A stretch of DNA of 64,000 bases, taken from assembly GCA_002633005.1 (NCBI GenBank), contig NMRA01000183.1, positions 668,982-732,981 of the forward strand, in the 5' to 3' direction. The notes below the pieces were generated by a model. That model was not told the origin of the DNA. It was given only the letters and a program-made list of their open reading frames with translations, and did no database searches. Made by a program: the position numbers and the translations under genes. Positions 23,591 to 36,289 of the stretch are shown piece by piece; position 1 is the stretch's first letter; every line of letters starts with the position of its first letter. Source of the DNA: Phoronis australis. Taxonomy: Eukaryota; Phoronida; Phoronidae.

Positions 23591-24625
23591 AGTAGCGTAT
23601 GGTTTTACTCTGTATTTTACACAAGATGTCTCTCTTCAGCATAAATACTCCTCATCAGATTTAACATTTTCCAGCGGAGATTATTTTTAAGAAACAATAA
23701 AACAGAGTAAGTAATAACAGTTTTAATATCTGAATACTTTAAGATGATATTTTTATTCTAAAAACAAAGAATGCTACCAAAATTCGAAGAAACAACAGCG
23801 TGTAATAGTAATAATTATGACAAAGGAAAATGAACCACAGAGGTTATATAAATCCGTAGTTAAGTGATTAGGGAAATAATTTCAATGATTCAAAAGATTT
23901 CTTTATGAAGACAAAGGTTTTAGTGAGATAATGGATACCTCACACTTTTATCGAAAATTACACATCTTAATACATGTTTAATAAGATTAATTGCAGCTAT
24001 AGGGCCGTTTGATACAATTACATTATTTAGTGAAAATTCAAAATGAGGTGACATTTTTGAAAAATACGATAATTTATTCCAAGTATCTATCCGAAACGTG
24101 CAGATAAAGGTTTTCTGATAGATAAAATACATGTATAAGCAAACATGATCGATCAATGAGCTTTGAAATGTATTGTGGATAGCTCATCTCATTGGTTGCA
24201 GTGTAGGGCTTTCCATGAACTTTTTTTCTTTAGAAAGGAAAAGTTAGAGATCATGACATATGTAGTGTATGTTACCGTAAACAGGATACATTACAACAAA
24301 TTTTAACGACTGTTATGTCACTAATAAAAGTGGACTCTGGACAAAACAAGAGACAATTTGATTTTGAACACCTATTGCAAAGTTGTCACGGTCAACATTC
24401 AAGAATCAAAAAACTGAACAACTGGATGGAAAAGTGTGACTGAAGGATAAAAAAACTGGACATCTGGGTCGAAGTGAAAACGTTAGAGTGAAATGTTCGT
24501 TGCAACACACAAAGACTTATCGTGGAACGAGAGATGTAGAGCCCAAAAATGCCCAACAGCTTATTTTGTTGATGTTTTTAAAGTTGAATGGGAAATTGCA
24601 GGTGTTACCAAAACATGAAATGCCC

Positions 24626-24633
24626 TCCTTATA
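24626..24633. repeat. 8-bp target-site duplication (left)
   Basis: tccttata lies directly left of the inverted terminus and recurs exactly at 28,577-28,584 on the right. Merlin elements make 8-9 bp duplications. Confidence 0.8.
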
Positions 24634-24890
24634 GGAATTGTTCTGAAACCCCCCTCGACCCCACACCCCTCGGCCCACGCCTCACAACCCCCTCGACAAG
24701 GTGCATAGAAATTGATCTGTGCTGTTAATTTTGTCATACCTTCATCCAATTTTCAATTAATTGACTTTGAAGTTACAGTTATTTTGCCGACTTAATCACC
24801 AGTCGGTTACCCGTACAGTGACGTCATAGGAATGTCTGACACCTACCGGCGATTGTGTGTATTCATTTACAGGGTACAGAAACAATTCAT
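24634..24890 (+). repeat. left terminal inverted repeat of the Merlin-like element
   Basis: The outer part is C-rich (cccctcgacc, cacaaccccctcgac), the mirror image of the G-rich right end. The inner 170 bp pair with 27,840-28,008 at roughly 75-80 percent by eye. Confidence 0.8.
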
Positions 24891-26785
24891 CCTTTGCAGT
24901 GTTGACGAAATTTTTCCCAGAGACGAGCAAAGAAGTCTCGTTTTTAACTGTTGATACACATTTCTTTACAAATGAGTATCGAAGGATCATTCCAGTTGTA
25001 AAGTACATGTAGGTTATACTGATGATGATGGCTATCACACAGAGTATCATTCAAATTGTATTTGAGCAGTATGGACAACAGATTAACAGACTTTTCACTA
25101 ATAAAAGCCTAACATCAAAAATTCGAACTTGAATTTGCACTTGACAGCGTATTACCTCAGAGGGCATGTTCTAACCATCCACAAAAGCTTGTAAAACGAG
25201 TTTGTGAAGGCACCTATGGACAAAGACAAACGTAGTCTGCTGGCTGTAAAAAAATCGAACGACGCCAACGCCTCAACGTGTTACGAAACCAATGTGCGCA
25301 AGAAAACAAAGCACTACACAATTTGCATTATCAATCTGAAGGTTTCGTTAACCTTGGCAATGCCGTTCTTAGTAACAATTCTTTCAGAAATTCAATTGTA
25401 GACAGGTTGGAATGTGCATTCTCTCACGCTTTGCTATTTTAAAGACAGCACATATTTAGCCCGAGAGTAATCCGCATTTTTTACGTACGGTACACGTCTG
25501 CCATAAAATGGTGGTGAATGTTCATGAAATATTGAGTGCGCTCTATTTTAATAATTTTGGATTTCGTACTTCATCCGTAGCTCATCGGGGTATTATGAAA
25601 CGTTGATTTCCATGCAGCTTGCCAATGAAATCTCTGAAGATGGTGCCAGTCGGCAATCAGCCACTGTAAATGTCATTTTAAACTTTTGGGAGTTTTTGGA
25701 AGTTAAATGGAGCGGTCTTAAAAGTCAAAAGTATGAAACACTTTTACTACTCAGTAGATATCGCCAGGTGAAGATTTTTTAATGCTTGCAAATAAGTAAA
25801 ACGAAACTGATGAGAACGAGCTTCGTAACACATGAACCTTCCCACGAAGTTCGACGACTTTGCGGGATGTATAGGGGTCAACGGTTGGGCGCCGGCTAAG
25901 CATCGGTGTCAAAAAACACTCAATCGTTTATACTGTTCTGGTGAAAATGGCATGACTGTGCTAGGTTTCCGTTACAGTACGACAATTGTTGTCCCCCGGC
26001 GACAACATAATATGCCGAGTGCGACAATATCAATACCGGCACAAAAGCTTATGGTAAAAAGAGCCGGTGGAGTCGGCCGAACATTATGCGATTTGTAACC
26101 AAGGCAAAAATGAATGGAACATGAAGCTTGGAGACACCTTGTTTAGGTGGATGCAGTGGAATGTCCGGTGAACAAAGTGACCGTAGCTTACGATGTCATG
26201 GAAAAGAGGCAAACGACGGGCGTCGGTTTAAATATCCGTGAAGCATCACTAGTCATGACGCTCTGAGCAAATATTTTTAGAACAATTATGATAGAATAGA
26301 CAAATCTTACTAACGAGGTGATTGGGCGTTGATTTTTATTTCCGCATGGTTTATCGGAATATGTAAAATTCTCCAAAACCGAAAAAGCACATGCTGCGGT
26401 AAATGTTTCAGTTCAGTGGAAAATGACATGACATTTTTAACCATAAAAGCGCCAAAACTACATTTCAGAATAAGTCTTTGACAGTCAAAAATGCCGCGTA
26501 AGTAGGTGGTCTTTAGCGAATAGTTCGAAAAACTTTTGAAGTTTTTTGGAAACTATGGATTTCCGTGGAAAAGTTTCAAATGCCACCAAAATGATCGCTA
26601 GTTATCACTGCTATCAGCACTGTGGGAGTGGTTCAAAAACGCAATAAAATGTGAATATTCATAAAAGACATAACACCTGCAAGTTGTGAGATGCCCATTT
26701 CAAGTACCCATGACTATAAATTACAAGATAAGTGTGTAGGCTACCATTTTCAAAATGTCTCATGCTGAAATAGTCTAGCTCACGC

Positions 26786-27394
26786 GTGGCGTGGGTATTC
26801 AAGCAACAGATAGCGCTTGCCTTGGAGATGCTGGGAATAGACCGGACAGTAGTAATGACTTGGTACGGCTACCACCCAACTCATGAACAACCCCTTACGG
26901 TTTGGCTGTCCGGTGTCATGGTGCAAATTTACGAGTCGTTGATGGCCAGAAGAAAGAACAACGTGGGCCATGTGGTTCAGCGACGATGTGTGTTTGGAGG
27001 ATACTGCCTTGTACAGAACGTTGGATTTCTGCAGTTTGTGCTGAACAGGAACGCCAAATACACTTCTCCCCATCTTACAACAGTTCATCTTGCTCGTCTC
27101 CGTCATCCACAGCGACATGTGGGATGCCTACCACGGTATCGTCAACCTCCCAGTTGTGCCACCGTACACCCACCACACGGTCAACGATACCATGGACTTC
27201 GTTGATCCACAGACTAGCGCACACAGCAACCATGTCGAGTGTTTTTGGAAGAACGCGAAGTAGATGTTCAAGAGCATGTGTGGTGTCATCCCGGACATCT
27301 TGGAAGCGCATCTTGACGAGTTTATGTGGCAGCAACTTTACGCTGGCAACAGCGGTCGACAGCTGTTTTTTACGATAGTCGACCCCACTCCTTG
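26786..27394 (+). pseudogene. Merlin/ISXO2-like transposase, dead
   Basis: The transposase would cut and paste the element. The first frame has a helix-turn-helix-like lead (KQQIALALEMLGIDRTVV), then QIYESLMARRKNNVGHVV and VFGGY, matching the ISXO2 domain start where the family has ID-E-S followed by RRK-x-N-x-GH. The first catalytic Asp is Tyr here (IYES). A -1 shift near 27.06 kb leads to the frame with HSDMWDAYHGIVNL (second Asp), FVDPQT, HSNHVECFWKNAK (third acidic residue) and then LDEFMWQQLY. A TAG stop splits NAK from MFKSM. The domain order and the terminal duplication agree on the family. An N-terminal zinc-binding part was not identified upstream. Confidence 0.85.
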
Positions 27395-28008
27395 AGTACC
27401 ATAAACCCAACGACTATTTTAAGGGCTACTCACTACTTCCCAATTGGACTGTTTCACTTGAAGTTTTCTACAACAGTACAATGTGCGCCTGAACATGACT
27501 TATACTTAAAAAAATAAAATTTTCTGTATAATTACCACTTTACAATAAAAATGTTTACCATTACTAGGCCTACACAGGAATTGGTACAATGCTAACACAA
27601 GAATTAATAATTAAGTTACAATCGCAAACGAAATTCATTTTGCTTTCAGGCACCACACAGCAAAGGTCTTACTGCACCAACACGATTTCTAACTATACGC
27701 GCTTGAATGAAACGTGATAGACACCAGCATCACCTGGTTCCCGAAACATCTTGAATCACGCAATTATAAAAGAGTTCAGTATCGTTGCACGAAGGGACGA
27801 GATTAAGGCGGATTTTCCTTCCGTGCCTCTTGACAGTGTCATTCATCGTTTTCTTACCCTGTAAATGAATACACAAAATCACCGACTGATATCAGGCATT
27901 CCTATGACGTCATTCTACGGGTAATCGACTGGTGACAAAGTCGGCAAAAGAATTGTAACTTCAAAGTCAATCAATTAAAAAGTATATGGACGTATGGCAA
28001 AATTAACA

Positions 28009-28576
28009 TACGCCTTGTGAACACGTGAATACTAAAATCATGATTCTAGGAGCTCGGCTGGATTTTCCCTGTTTTTTGCAATTAAGGCAGTCGATTCAGC
28101 ACGTTCGAAAGCCAAAAAACAGAAAAAAAAACAGTAAAACCAAACTGTTAAATAAAACGATTTCAAAGTGAAATGAAGTATATTGTAAAGGAGTATACGA
28201 TATAATAAAAATAATAAAAATATAATTCACGTTAACGTACCCTCTCCTTCAGTTTATTAGAACTGGGCCTTTGATAGCCGCTCGTGGAACTGTTTCCTTG
28301 ACAGCGATAGCGCGCTATTCAAGACCAGCGCGTTCTCACGCCACTTCCTGTTTTTAATCACCAGAATTCAGCCAGAAAAGACCCGCGTGTACGTATGTCT
28401 TATGAGAAAGTTACCCAGCGACGTAATAAAAATATAAAATATGTAAAAAGCGCATAGATCCTCTATTGCCACAAGTCGGGGGTTCAGGGGGTTGTGGGTC
28501 GAGGGGGTCTTGGGTCGAGGGAGTCGTGTCGTGTTTCGAGGAGTGTGGGGGTCGGGGGAGGGTTTCAGAAAAATCC
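28009..28576 (+). repeat. right arm of Merlin-like element with extra segment and G-rich minisatellite
   Basis: The words attcacgttaacgtac, gtaaaaagcgca and ctattgccaca followed by gggggttgtgggtcgag reappear, inverted, at 40,437-40,690. The end (28,480-28,560) is a degenerate ggtcgagggggtc array. This shows that the right arm and the 40.4-kb element belong to related transposons. Confidence 0.7.
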
Positions 28577-28584
28577 TCCTTATA

Positions 28585-31149
28585 ATCGAGCATGTTATAA
28601 TATGTCAATTTGGCCGTGTGTCAAAAAACGGGATGTTTAGATAGTGAAATTAAAAGTGAAACAGCCGCCAACAAGGGGCCAATTGTCAAATACACCGTGC
28701 GCAGTCAGCACGAACTAGTGGATTAGGTTCTTTGCCTAGGTAAACTTTCATGTTTTAAAATTTTAAGAGGTCGTTAAATTGCAAAAATGGAGTCTGAGGT
28801 TTCCAACCCAGCTTACATGTAAAAGTTGTTTGACTAAAATAAGAAGTCACCCGACCTCTTGGGGTCCTCAAATTTGCACCGTGTATTCCTAAATGTAGAC
28901 GTGCATTCATTCTTTAACTCAATTTTCCCGGCCGGCGAACGAACATACATGTAGAACACAGGCGACTGCATGGCCTGGTGCCTCGAATTTCACCGATCTT
29001 GCCCGATTTTGCTTTTGCCAAACAAATTCCGACTTCTGTCTACTTCCTGCTTTAATTTAATCATTGTGCCAAATGTGCCGCTTTCACGAAATAAAACGGA
29101 ACAGTTGTGAATCAAAGGTTATAAAGCTAGAAGAACGGTTCGTAATTTTAACTTTGGAAGTCAACACGAACTTTGAAACGAATTTAGAATTAATTAATCT
29201 TTGACTTTGATACACGCGCTGCTGACTTGCTGTGGCGACACGTTTTGATTACTGTTCGTTGTTGTATTTTAATTTTAAATTTAAAGATTTTCGTCTTGCA
29301 AATTGACTCTGCTTTCAGTACTTTGACTAAGATAAATTCGTGTGAAAGCATGTCATGTCCACGTGACGAAGCATAAAGACTTAACGTATATTTCGACATA
29401 TTCACCACAGACAGGACCGAAGTTGAAAATATAACGGCTACAGAAGGTAAATTGTCAACCCTTTAACTCGCCCGTCAGAGTATGAATGAAGCTAAGGTGC
29501 CAAAAACATCAAATTTGTTCGTGCTTGACCCAAGAACTATCCAAAGATATCATTGGCCATATAGACAAAATACAAACCGTAATGGCTGGATTACAATTGA
29601 AGCATTTAAACGGTCTAGAGGCCGGCATGAAAGGGGCATATACCACTGACGTCTTTTTGACCGCGTCAGTAGCGAATTGGTCTCCCTAAATTAGCCAAAG
29701 TTCATTCCAGAGATCAGTGTTTTGTTCATATTTAGATACATGTATTTTGTGTAGGCTAGGCAAACCAACCACGAGGGAGCCTACTCGTTGCAAAAGTAAA
29801 TCTCTTTGTTAATTTCCGCCATTTTGATTTGCGGAAAGGTGTCTGGGAAAAATGTTGGTGTTTGCAAGAGATTCGCAGCAACGCACCCATATAATAGGCT
29901 TTGTAATGAGCAAGGGTGTGATAACCAGAGTGACCAAAAAGACAGTTATGCTCAGCCAGGTTACAGGTTTTGACTATCACATGCAGACGTGGTAGCGTGA
30001 AAATTGCATGTATACCAAGATTTCGGAACCATCCGAACGAACGCCACGAGGTAGTGCATTTTTCTGACAAATCGCTGGTGGAATTAAAGGCATTCTTTCG
30101 TAATCGAGTTACTTTTTTAATGCTACTCATAACTGAACGCCATGTGCGAAATATTAAAGTTAAGAATATGCTTTGACACTCGACAGGACTTGGTATATAT
30201 ACATGTAATGACATTTTCGTAGTCGTAAACTCGAAAGTTAGAATTCATTGTAAAAGTCCACCGTACTGGGTAAAAATGCAGGATTGAGTTTATGGTCTGA
30301 TTTCAACGGCAGATTTTTATTTTAAGGTCTTTCGGGGAAGCTGTTTTAGTGGTGCAGTTTTGAAAATATTCAATAGACTTTAACATGTGCTATCAATTGA
30401 ATGTCCTGTTTCGAAGCTTTAAAACTTTTCATTAGATTTATAACAAATGGCGATGCGAATGCAATTTTTGTAATTTGTTTTCTGAATAAATAGTTACATG
30501 TACATCGTGGTGCTCTAAAATACTCTCATAGCAAGTTTTTTATTGGTGTACAGAACATAAATACAAAGACATGTAAGACAAAAAATTCAAGCCATTCTCT
30601 CTCTTAGCATACACACACGCCCACACGCACCCGCGCCCCCTCAGCATACCCACCCAGTTTTAATAGGATGTTGTCAGGAAAACGTTATGGTTAACCAGTT
30701 CCTCCAGGTTGCATGGCTTTCATCTAAATTACCAGTAGTTAATAAAATTCTTCTTTGAATATAGAATTCTCTTTCTAATAACTTGAGGAAATGTCAGAAA
30801 CTGGGAATATTTTTACACCCATATACGTAAATTAAATGATTTAAATGAAAAAGTATCCAGTTTATGATATTTTACTCGTTAAATATATTTGAATGAGCAT
30901 CTGCACCCGTCTTACTCCCTTACCCCTCACTCCTCAATTCGGTGCAGGCCTTTACTCGTTGTTTTCCGAGCCTCATTGGTCGATTGTTATCACGTGCCCA
31001 GAGTTTGGTCAGCTCTGGGCTCTCAAACACTGATGATTGTCACGTGCCCTTAGGAATTCACATTATTATTGTAAAGATATCTATCATAAAAAACTATTTT
31101 CAAGAAAACATTATTTTGTCAATAACCATATCTACACCTTTTACAAACA
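28585..31149. other. non-coding stretch with unassigned frames
   Basis: A 55-codon frame starting at the ATG near 29,483 (MNEAKVPKTSN, then NGWITIEAFKRSRG) has a coding look but no splice signal or family was recognised. A 152-codon minus-strand frame (30,214-29,756) also lacks motifs. No transposon ends were found. Confidence 0.35.
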
Positions 31150-33310
31150 ACTTCTATCAATCTTTTATATTATTGCATTCGAAAAAGATATGATCCACTT
31201 TTTTCACTTTGTAACTGGCAGAAAGTACATACTCAGAGTCCAGCAAAAAAGACTTCGTTACAGGTATTCAGTGTAATAGTTTAAACTGCAATGCGCATAA
31301 CTTGAAACCGTAAGTAATGTTAAATGGCAATGGTAATAATTTTCCAGACATCATTTAGAAAGTTATTACCTTCTTCCTGAAATCTTTTTGGGGCAATAAG
31401 CAAGATATTTTATATATCACTTTACATATTGACGTGCAGTTTAAAAATTACGGATATTAAAAGGTATTATTGGTCCATATATCTTAATTAACTGCAATTA
31501 CAACGGTGTTCTCAGAAACGACGAAATTGTCTCAATCAGAAAACAATATTTCAAAACGTGTGTCGGCATACTCGAGATCATTTTAAATTCACTAAATGAG
31601 TAAAACATGTTATTTTATCAAGTAGGTCATTAATAAAAATAACACCACCACTAGAATACTTTCTAAAGAAGATTTTCCGTCTATAATTATTCTATCATTA
31701 TGCCATAAAGTTGTTGAGAGTGAATCATTCACATCTTTACGGGGCTGTTTACTTATGAAAAAGACTAGTTACAAAAAAGGATTGATATTTAATAAAATCT
31801 TTTCCAAAATTTGTAATATTTGACTTTACAATCTCTGTTTCAAGTTAAAATAATTCAGACACCCATTTTGTTTCTCAAGTATGTAGTCTTTTTATCCATG
31901 AAATATTTATAGCCTTGTTTAAAAGAATTATATACAACATTTTCATTCCTCCTTCCACGTAAGTTTTAATTAATACATCTCTCTCACTTCTCTCCACTTT
32001 GTTATTCCAAATAAAATTCTTACGTTCAACTCATTCATAATAATGTCTGGTGGAGTAGGCTGGGTTGTCATAATGTGAATAATTTTTGGCACCATCAAGA
32101 TCTTTACCACCGTAACTTTCCCAAAAAAAGAGATTTTGCTTCTAGACCAAGTTTTGATAACATTATTGATTTTATCAATCATTTCATTTTAGTTGATATC
32201 AATCCTTTTTTTAGGTTAAAACTGAACTTGAATTAAATTCATCCAAATAACATTTGTTTTGACATGATTTACTCTCAAACCAGACATTTCTGTATATTTA
32301 CTCAAAACTTCCATAGTAGCTTCCAAACTACGCCATGAACCATGTAAGAAAAACGTTGTGTCATCAGCATACTGAGTAAGTATAAATCATTATTTTCTAT
32401 TTGAATGCCTTAAATTGCCCTGTCTTGTTTCGTCATCATAGGTAATATTTCAGCACATAAAATGAAAACACATCATTCATAACTGAATCACACTGTTCGA
32501 AAGATTTTGAATTTTTTCTAAATGGTACAGTATACCGGAACGGCATATTGCTTCTTAACACCAGTTACTGTATCTTGAACTATGCCTACATAATCCTTGC
32601 AATTTAGAAGTGAATTATCAAATTTCCAGAGTCCTTTACCGCTCATAATTTATTTAAATTTTAAGCTTAACAAGACCCGAGAATGATCTGATCTGGAACT
32701 TGGACTTAAACAAGTTCTTTGGATGCAATGCATCAATGATTTGGAAACCAGACAAAGGTCAAACATAGACTGCCAAGTGAATCTTCTCATTGAAGGAAAA
32801 AATTTCGAAAGCGATCCCAGACATCAAACGTATTAATTATTCCCTTTAGACATTTAGTATCCAGTTCTTGACTCAGAACTACATTAAAATAGCTACATAA
32901 AATAAAATTATCGACATAAATTTCTACGATTATTGAAAATATATTATTATAAAAGTCCAGGTTATCAATATTTGCACCGTACCAAGTTACAGTGATCCTC
33001 TCACTCCCTCCATAATTATTTCTATTATAACATAATTTCCCGTAGGATCCTTTGTCACAGCTTGGAGTGTAACCTGAAAGTTATTGTTAAATTGACTAGC
33101 TACTCCTCTTCAGTTGTTCTTGTAAGTCCTCAAATAACAAGTGTAACGCCACTGAGATTCTTTGTACGGCTCCAAATCACAAGCAAATTGAGGGTCTTGT
33201 AGACAGTATATATTAAATGCTTTACTTCTTGTGCAATTAAAGACATCTCTTAATATTTCTGTGGTTCCTGATCTCTGGCAATTAACTGAAACGATATTGA
33301 TTCCGATCAT
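31150..33310 (-). pseudogene. L1/Tx1-like LINE relic (endonuclease to C-terminus)
   Basis: Read on the minus strand, pieces of one L1-like ORF2 appear in the right order, broken by stops and shifts. The endonuclease start (INIVSVNCQ, RDVFNCTRSKAFNIYCLQD) lies at 33.31-33.11 kb and GVASQFNNNFQV soon after. A degraded RT palm region lies near 32.35 kb, where the ADDT core is no longer readable but SYMVHG and flanking words fit. At 32.18-31.97 kb is the post-RT segment SRSKISFFGKVTVVKILMVP. The C-terminal Zn-like region is at about 31.2 kb (FKLLH, then VDHIFFECN). The total is about 2.2 kb against roughly 3.5 kb or more for an intact ORF2, so parts are deleted. It is inactive. Confidence 0.75.
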
Positions 33311-33977
33311 AATAGGAAATAAAAACTCTTTTTACAAGAGAAATCTTGAGATCACATAAAGTATTACAAAAACTTAAAGGGTGTGCAGGTGGAACCAAGT
33401 ATACATTCTCACATACAAATTCACAATCAAAGCATGAATCAAAAAGATTATTAATAAACAAATCAGATGACAACATTGACAAATATACTGACTAATGAAG
33501 TGTACAGTGTAGTCTCCTTCCAGTTCATAATGGCACAAGAGTATTTCCAACAAACTCAAATAAATTACAAAAACTAACAGTTCCAATGTGCCACACAGAG
33601 ATCTCCATTAATGAATATCTTGGTTTAACTCCAAATCATTAACTTGGTGTACAGTACATTAGCCGACTACTCTTTCAGATATATCTTCCCATCGCAGGTC
33701 ATAGAGCCTTTCATTCCTCCCCTCGCACCAACATCCCTTACCGCTTTGAATAGTTTTGCCCTTCGCTTTGTGAGACTCTCGTTGACATAAACGCCCGCAT
33801 CAACATCTTTCAAGGGCTCACACATTTGAACGATCACGTATGAGCAAAACTAATCCAAAGTAGTGCGGCAATGTGGATGAGTTGACTTGCTATTATGCTT
33901 GACTGAAAACCGTCCTATTCTGTGGCTTCTACTGACATCGGCTTCAGTTGTATTGGCGCCCATTCTCTTATCCAATT

Positions 33978-34247
33978 CTAACACAATTTTATCAGTTGAT
34001 TCCCCTCTGTCTCCTTTTTACCAGCAATAACTAGAAAATGTTTCCTGCTATACTGTTGCTGCTTGCCACGTTCTTCTTGTAAGGCGACTATTTCAAAATC
34101 ATACTTTTGCCTCAAATCGGACAGTTCTTGCCTTAACGCAGTTTTTTCTGGTCCTTTTCTTTCAACTTTTCTGCAAACTGAATTTCTAAACTTTTCATCT
34201 AGCCAACCGTGTAACATATTCTTTAATGTACACTGTGGAGCGTGCAA
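33978..34247 (-). pseudogene. coiled-coil protein fragment with a frame break
   Basis: Two overlapping minus-strand frames share one strongly heptad-like composition. The frame from the ATG at 34,198 reads MKSLEIQFAEKLKEKDQKKL and then stops. The other frame continues from the same place with RQELSDLRQKYDFEIVALQE and ERGKQQQYSRKHFLVIAG, followed by gtaaaa, a weak donor. A small insertion near 34,135 would explain the break. Amphipathic charge spacing runs through both pieces, which random sequence rarely gives. The protein family is not recognised; a decayed or mis-sequenced exon is equally possible. Confidence 0.35.
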
Positions 34248-34289
34248 TCAGTTCAGGGATCACGCTGCACTCGGCCCATTTTGAAGAAT

Positions 34290-36225
34290 CGTGCTTCGAT
34301 CTGTCTCAGAAACGGAGATTTGAAGGTTTTTCCAACCCGTATGCGTATTTGACGGAGAAACGTTGTTCCGTGTTGTGCCATTGCTGGAACGTAGTTGTCA
34401 GCGTGATCTTCAGCATGAAATTGTAATTGAGATAATGAATGTGATTGCAGTAAGTTTCCGTCATTCTATTTCGTGGGAATGCATGTTATCCAAATATAGG
34501 TCAATGCCCAAAAGTAAAAAATGGAGTGTAGATGACACGGAAATAGTTTGAGATCCCGACCGCAGCTGGCACAGGGGCTAGTGTCGGACACTGGACAGAA
34601 ATATTCGACGATTTCCAACGGTACAAATTTTTCCTAATTTTGGAACAGAAAAGACAGAAACAGTACCATTTACCAAAAAGAAAATCCATTTAGCATCACT
34701 ACAAATGTGTTCGTTCCTGACAAACGCTTTGACAGTCAGGGGAAAACGATAAGCTTTAAGTCCAAAACAAATGTTACCCGACACTGAAATTGATAGAAAT
34801 TGATATCGTGATTCAATGAAAAGCTGTAATTACCACTTTGAAATCAGGACTGTCTGCAAACTGAGTAAGCTTCAACATGGCTTCTCTGGTCTACTGCCCC
34901 GGTTCGGCAGATATGGTCGAGTATGTACGGCCTGAACACGCAAATTCTGACCATATGGCGAGGTCTAACTCATTACCTGTTTTAGCTACGGCCTTCATCC
35001 TCATCTTCATATCTGTCTTCAAACGCTTCAAGCCCGCTCTCTCAGTCACTGTAACTTATCCGCCGTTGCAAATTTACTGTCAACTGATCAAGCTTGTTTA
35101 GTTACGTGGTTATGTGATTCCTTATGCCAATCATAATGCGGTCTTTTCCAAAAACTAAAGAGTATTGAATAGTTAAAGCTATTGTGCCAACACTTTACAG
35201 AGTCAAGGTAAAGTTGATCCCACCTCTCTGCTCGAGACGTAAAACAATTAACGTTTTAGCGATAATTAATTAATTGGGCACTGCAAATTCAGTTGACATT
35301 GCGAGTGAATGCTGAAATAGCTATCAGAGTTAATCCATGTGTATGTTATATTGACTGAAATCCCCAAGTAATTAAAAGAATTTTCACTAGTCAAAGTTTA
35401 ATTGGCGTTTCCTAGGCTTCGGCAAATCGACTTAATTTGAAATCAGGAACATAAGTTCTCGAAAAGGGCTTAGTGGATTTTTGCCAAATTTTTCCGAACT
35501 TCATATTTTTTCACCAGTCTCAAAAGCTCTGCTGGTACTTTCGATATACGTATAAAGGCCTAGTTTTTACAAAAAAATAGCGTACAGTTTGCGATTTTTT
35601 GTCATAGAAACCAAATTTAGACAGTAATAACAAAATTCTGAGGTAACTGGTGGAGTTTTCATTTAAAAACAGGTTTCATTAAAATCGACCGAGGCGTTAT
35701 TTTCTATGAATCATTCTCAAAAATGAAATTTTGATTTAAACTAGTGTTAATGTAATAATATTAGCCCATATATATGAAATATACTTTGATAATACATCCC
35801 TGATAAACTTTATTTGTTGACAAAGCCTGTTTTTTCAGATACCAGTTAGAATGGAGACCACTAAATAAGGTTTGGGATAATCATAAGTATGTAAGTAGAG
35901 TCACCAGATCAGCTACACTCATCTTCCCAATTTCACACCCTCCTGTCCGGGCTCCTTATACATGTACCTGATAGGTGGGATCGTTGGAGCACTTTTACTG
36001 TTATGAACGTTGCAGTTTGATGTTGAATTATTTATATTTTTTCGAATGACAATCTTTACTGGTAATAATCATAAAGTTCATTTGTTCGTTAAAATATGTG
36101 TAGCACTGATGTCCCTAGAAGGCGTCGTTGCGAGGAAATGGGACTACAAAATCAGTCTTGTTGACAACCCGAAGGTGTTATTTCGTGCAGTGTGAGGAAT
36201 TTGGACTTTGTGCTTCCAAGACACT
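34290..36225. other. non-coding stretch, nothing recognised
   Basis: Small frames only, without motifs or splice pairs. No repeat ends were recognised. Confidence 0.4.
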
Positions 36226-36227
36226 TT

Positions 36228-36276
36228 GCCTTATTTATTTGCCTTATTTATTTGCCTTATTTATTTGCCTTATTTA
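36228..36276. repeat. 13-bp tandem repeat, about 4 copies, followed by a G-run
   Basis: The unit gccttatttattt is repeated almost perfectly and ends at a run of ten or more G. It is a slippage-prone simple repeat. Confidence 0.9.
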
Positions 36277-36289
36277 TTGGGGGGGGGGG

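Larger units (their letters stand above)
24634..28576 (+). mobile_element. Merlin-like DNA transposon (IS1016/ISXO2-type), inactive
   Basis: The left end starts ggaattgttctgaaac and the right end, inverted, ggatttttctgaaac. Both continue into cccctcgacc-rich DNA. A further 170 bp match in inverted orientation (24,721-24,890 with 27,840-28,008), including tgactttgaagttac, tgccgact, caccagtcg and tgacgtcataggaatg. An exact 8-bp duplication (tccttata) flanks the whole. A transposase remnant of the ISXO2/Merlin family lies inside at 26.79-27.39 kb. The right arm carries about 430 extra bases (28,009-28,440) absent from the left arm. Length is 3,943 bp. Confidence 0.85.

Noticed and set aside
26780-27410. 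Minus-strand frames of 111-112 codons
   Set aside because: They are shadows of the Merlin-like transposase, whose motifs read on the plus strand.
29756-30214. 152-codon minus-strand open frame
   Set aside because: It has no recognisable motif, signal peptide or splice pairing. One frame of this size in 64 kb on six frames is compatible with chance. A small frame starting near the caaaatggcgg word on the same strand was also too weak.
34877-35101. 74-codon plus-strand frame with a hydrophobic stretch (VLATAFILIFISVF)
   Set aside because: The hydrophobic run is not followed by a splice donor or a domain, and the N-terminus is not signal-like; judged chance.
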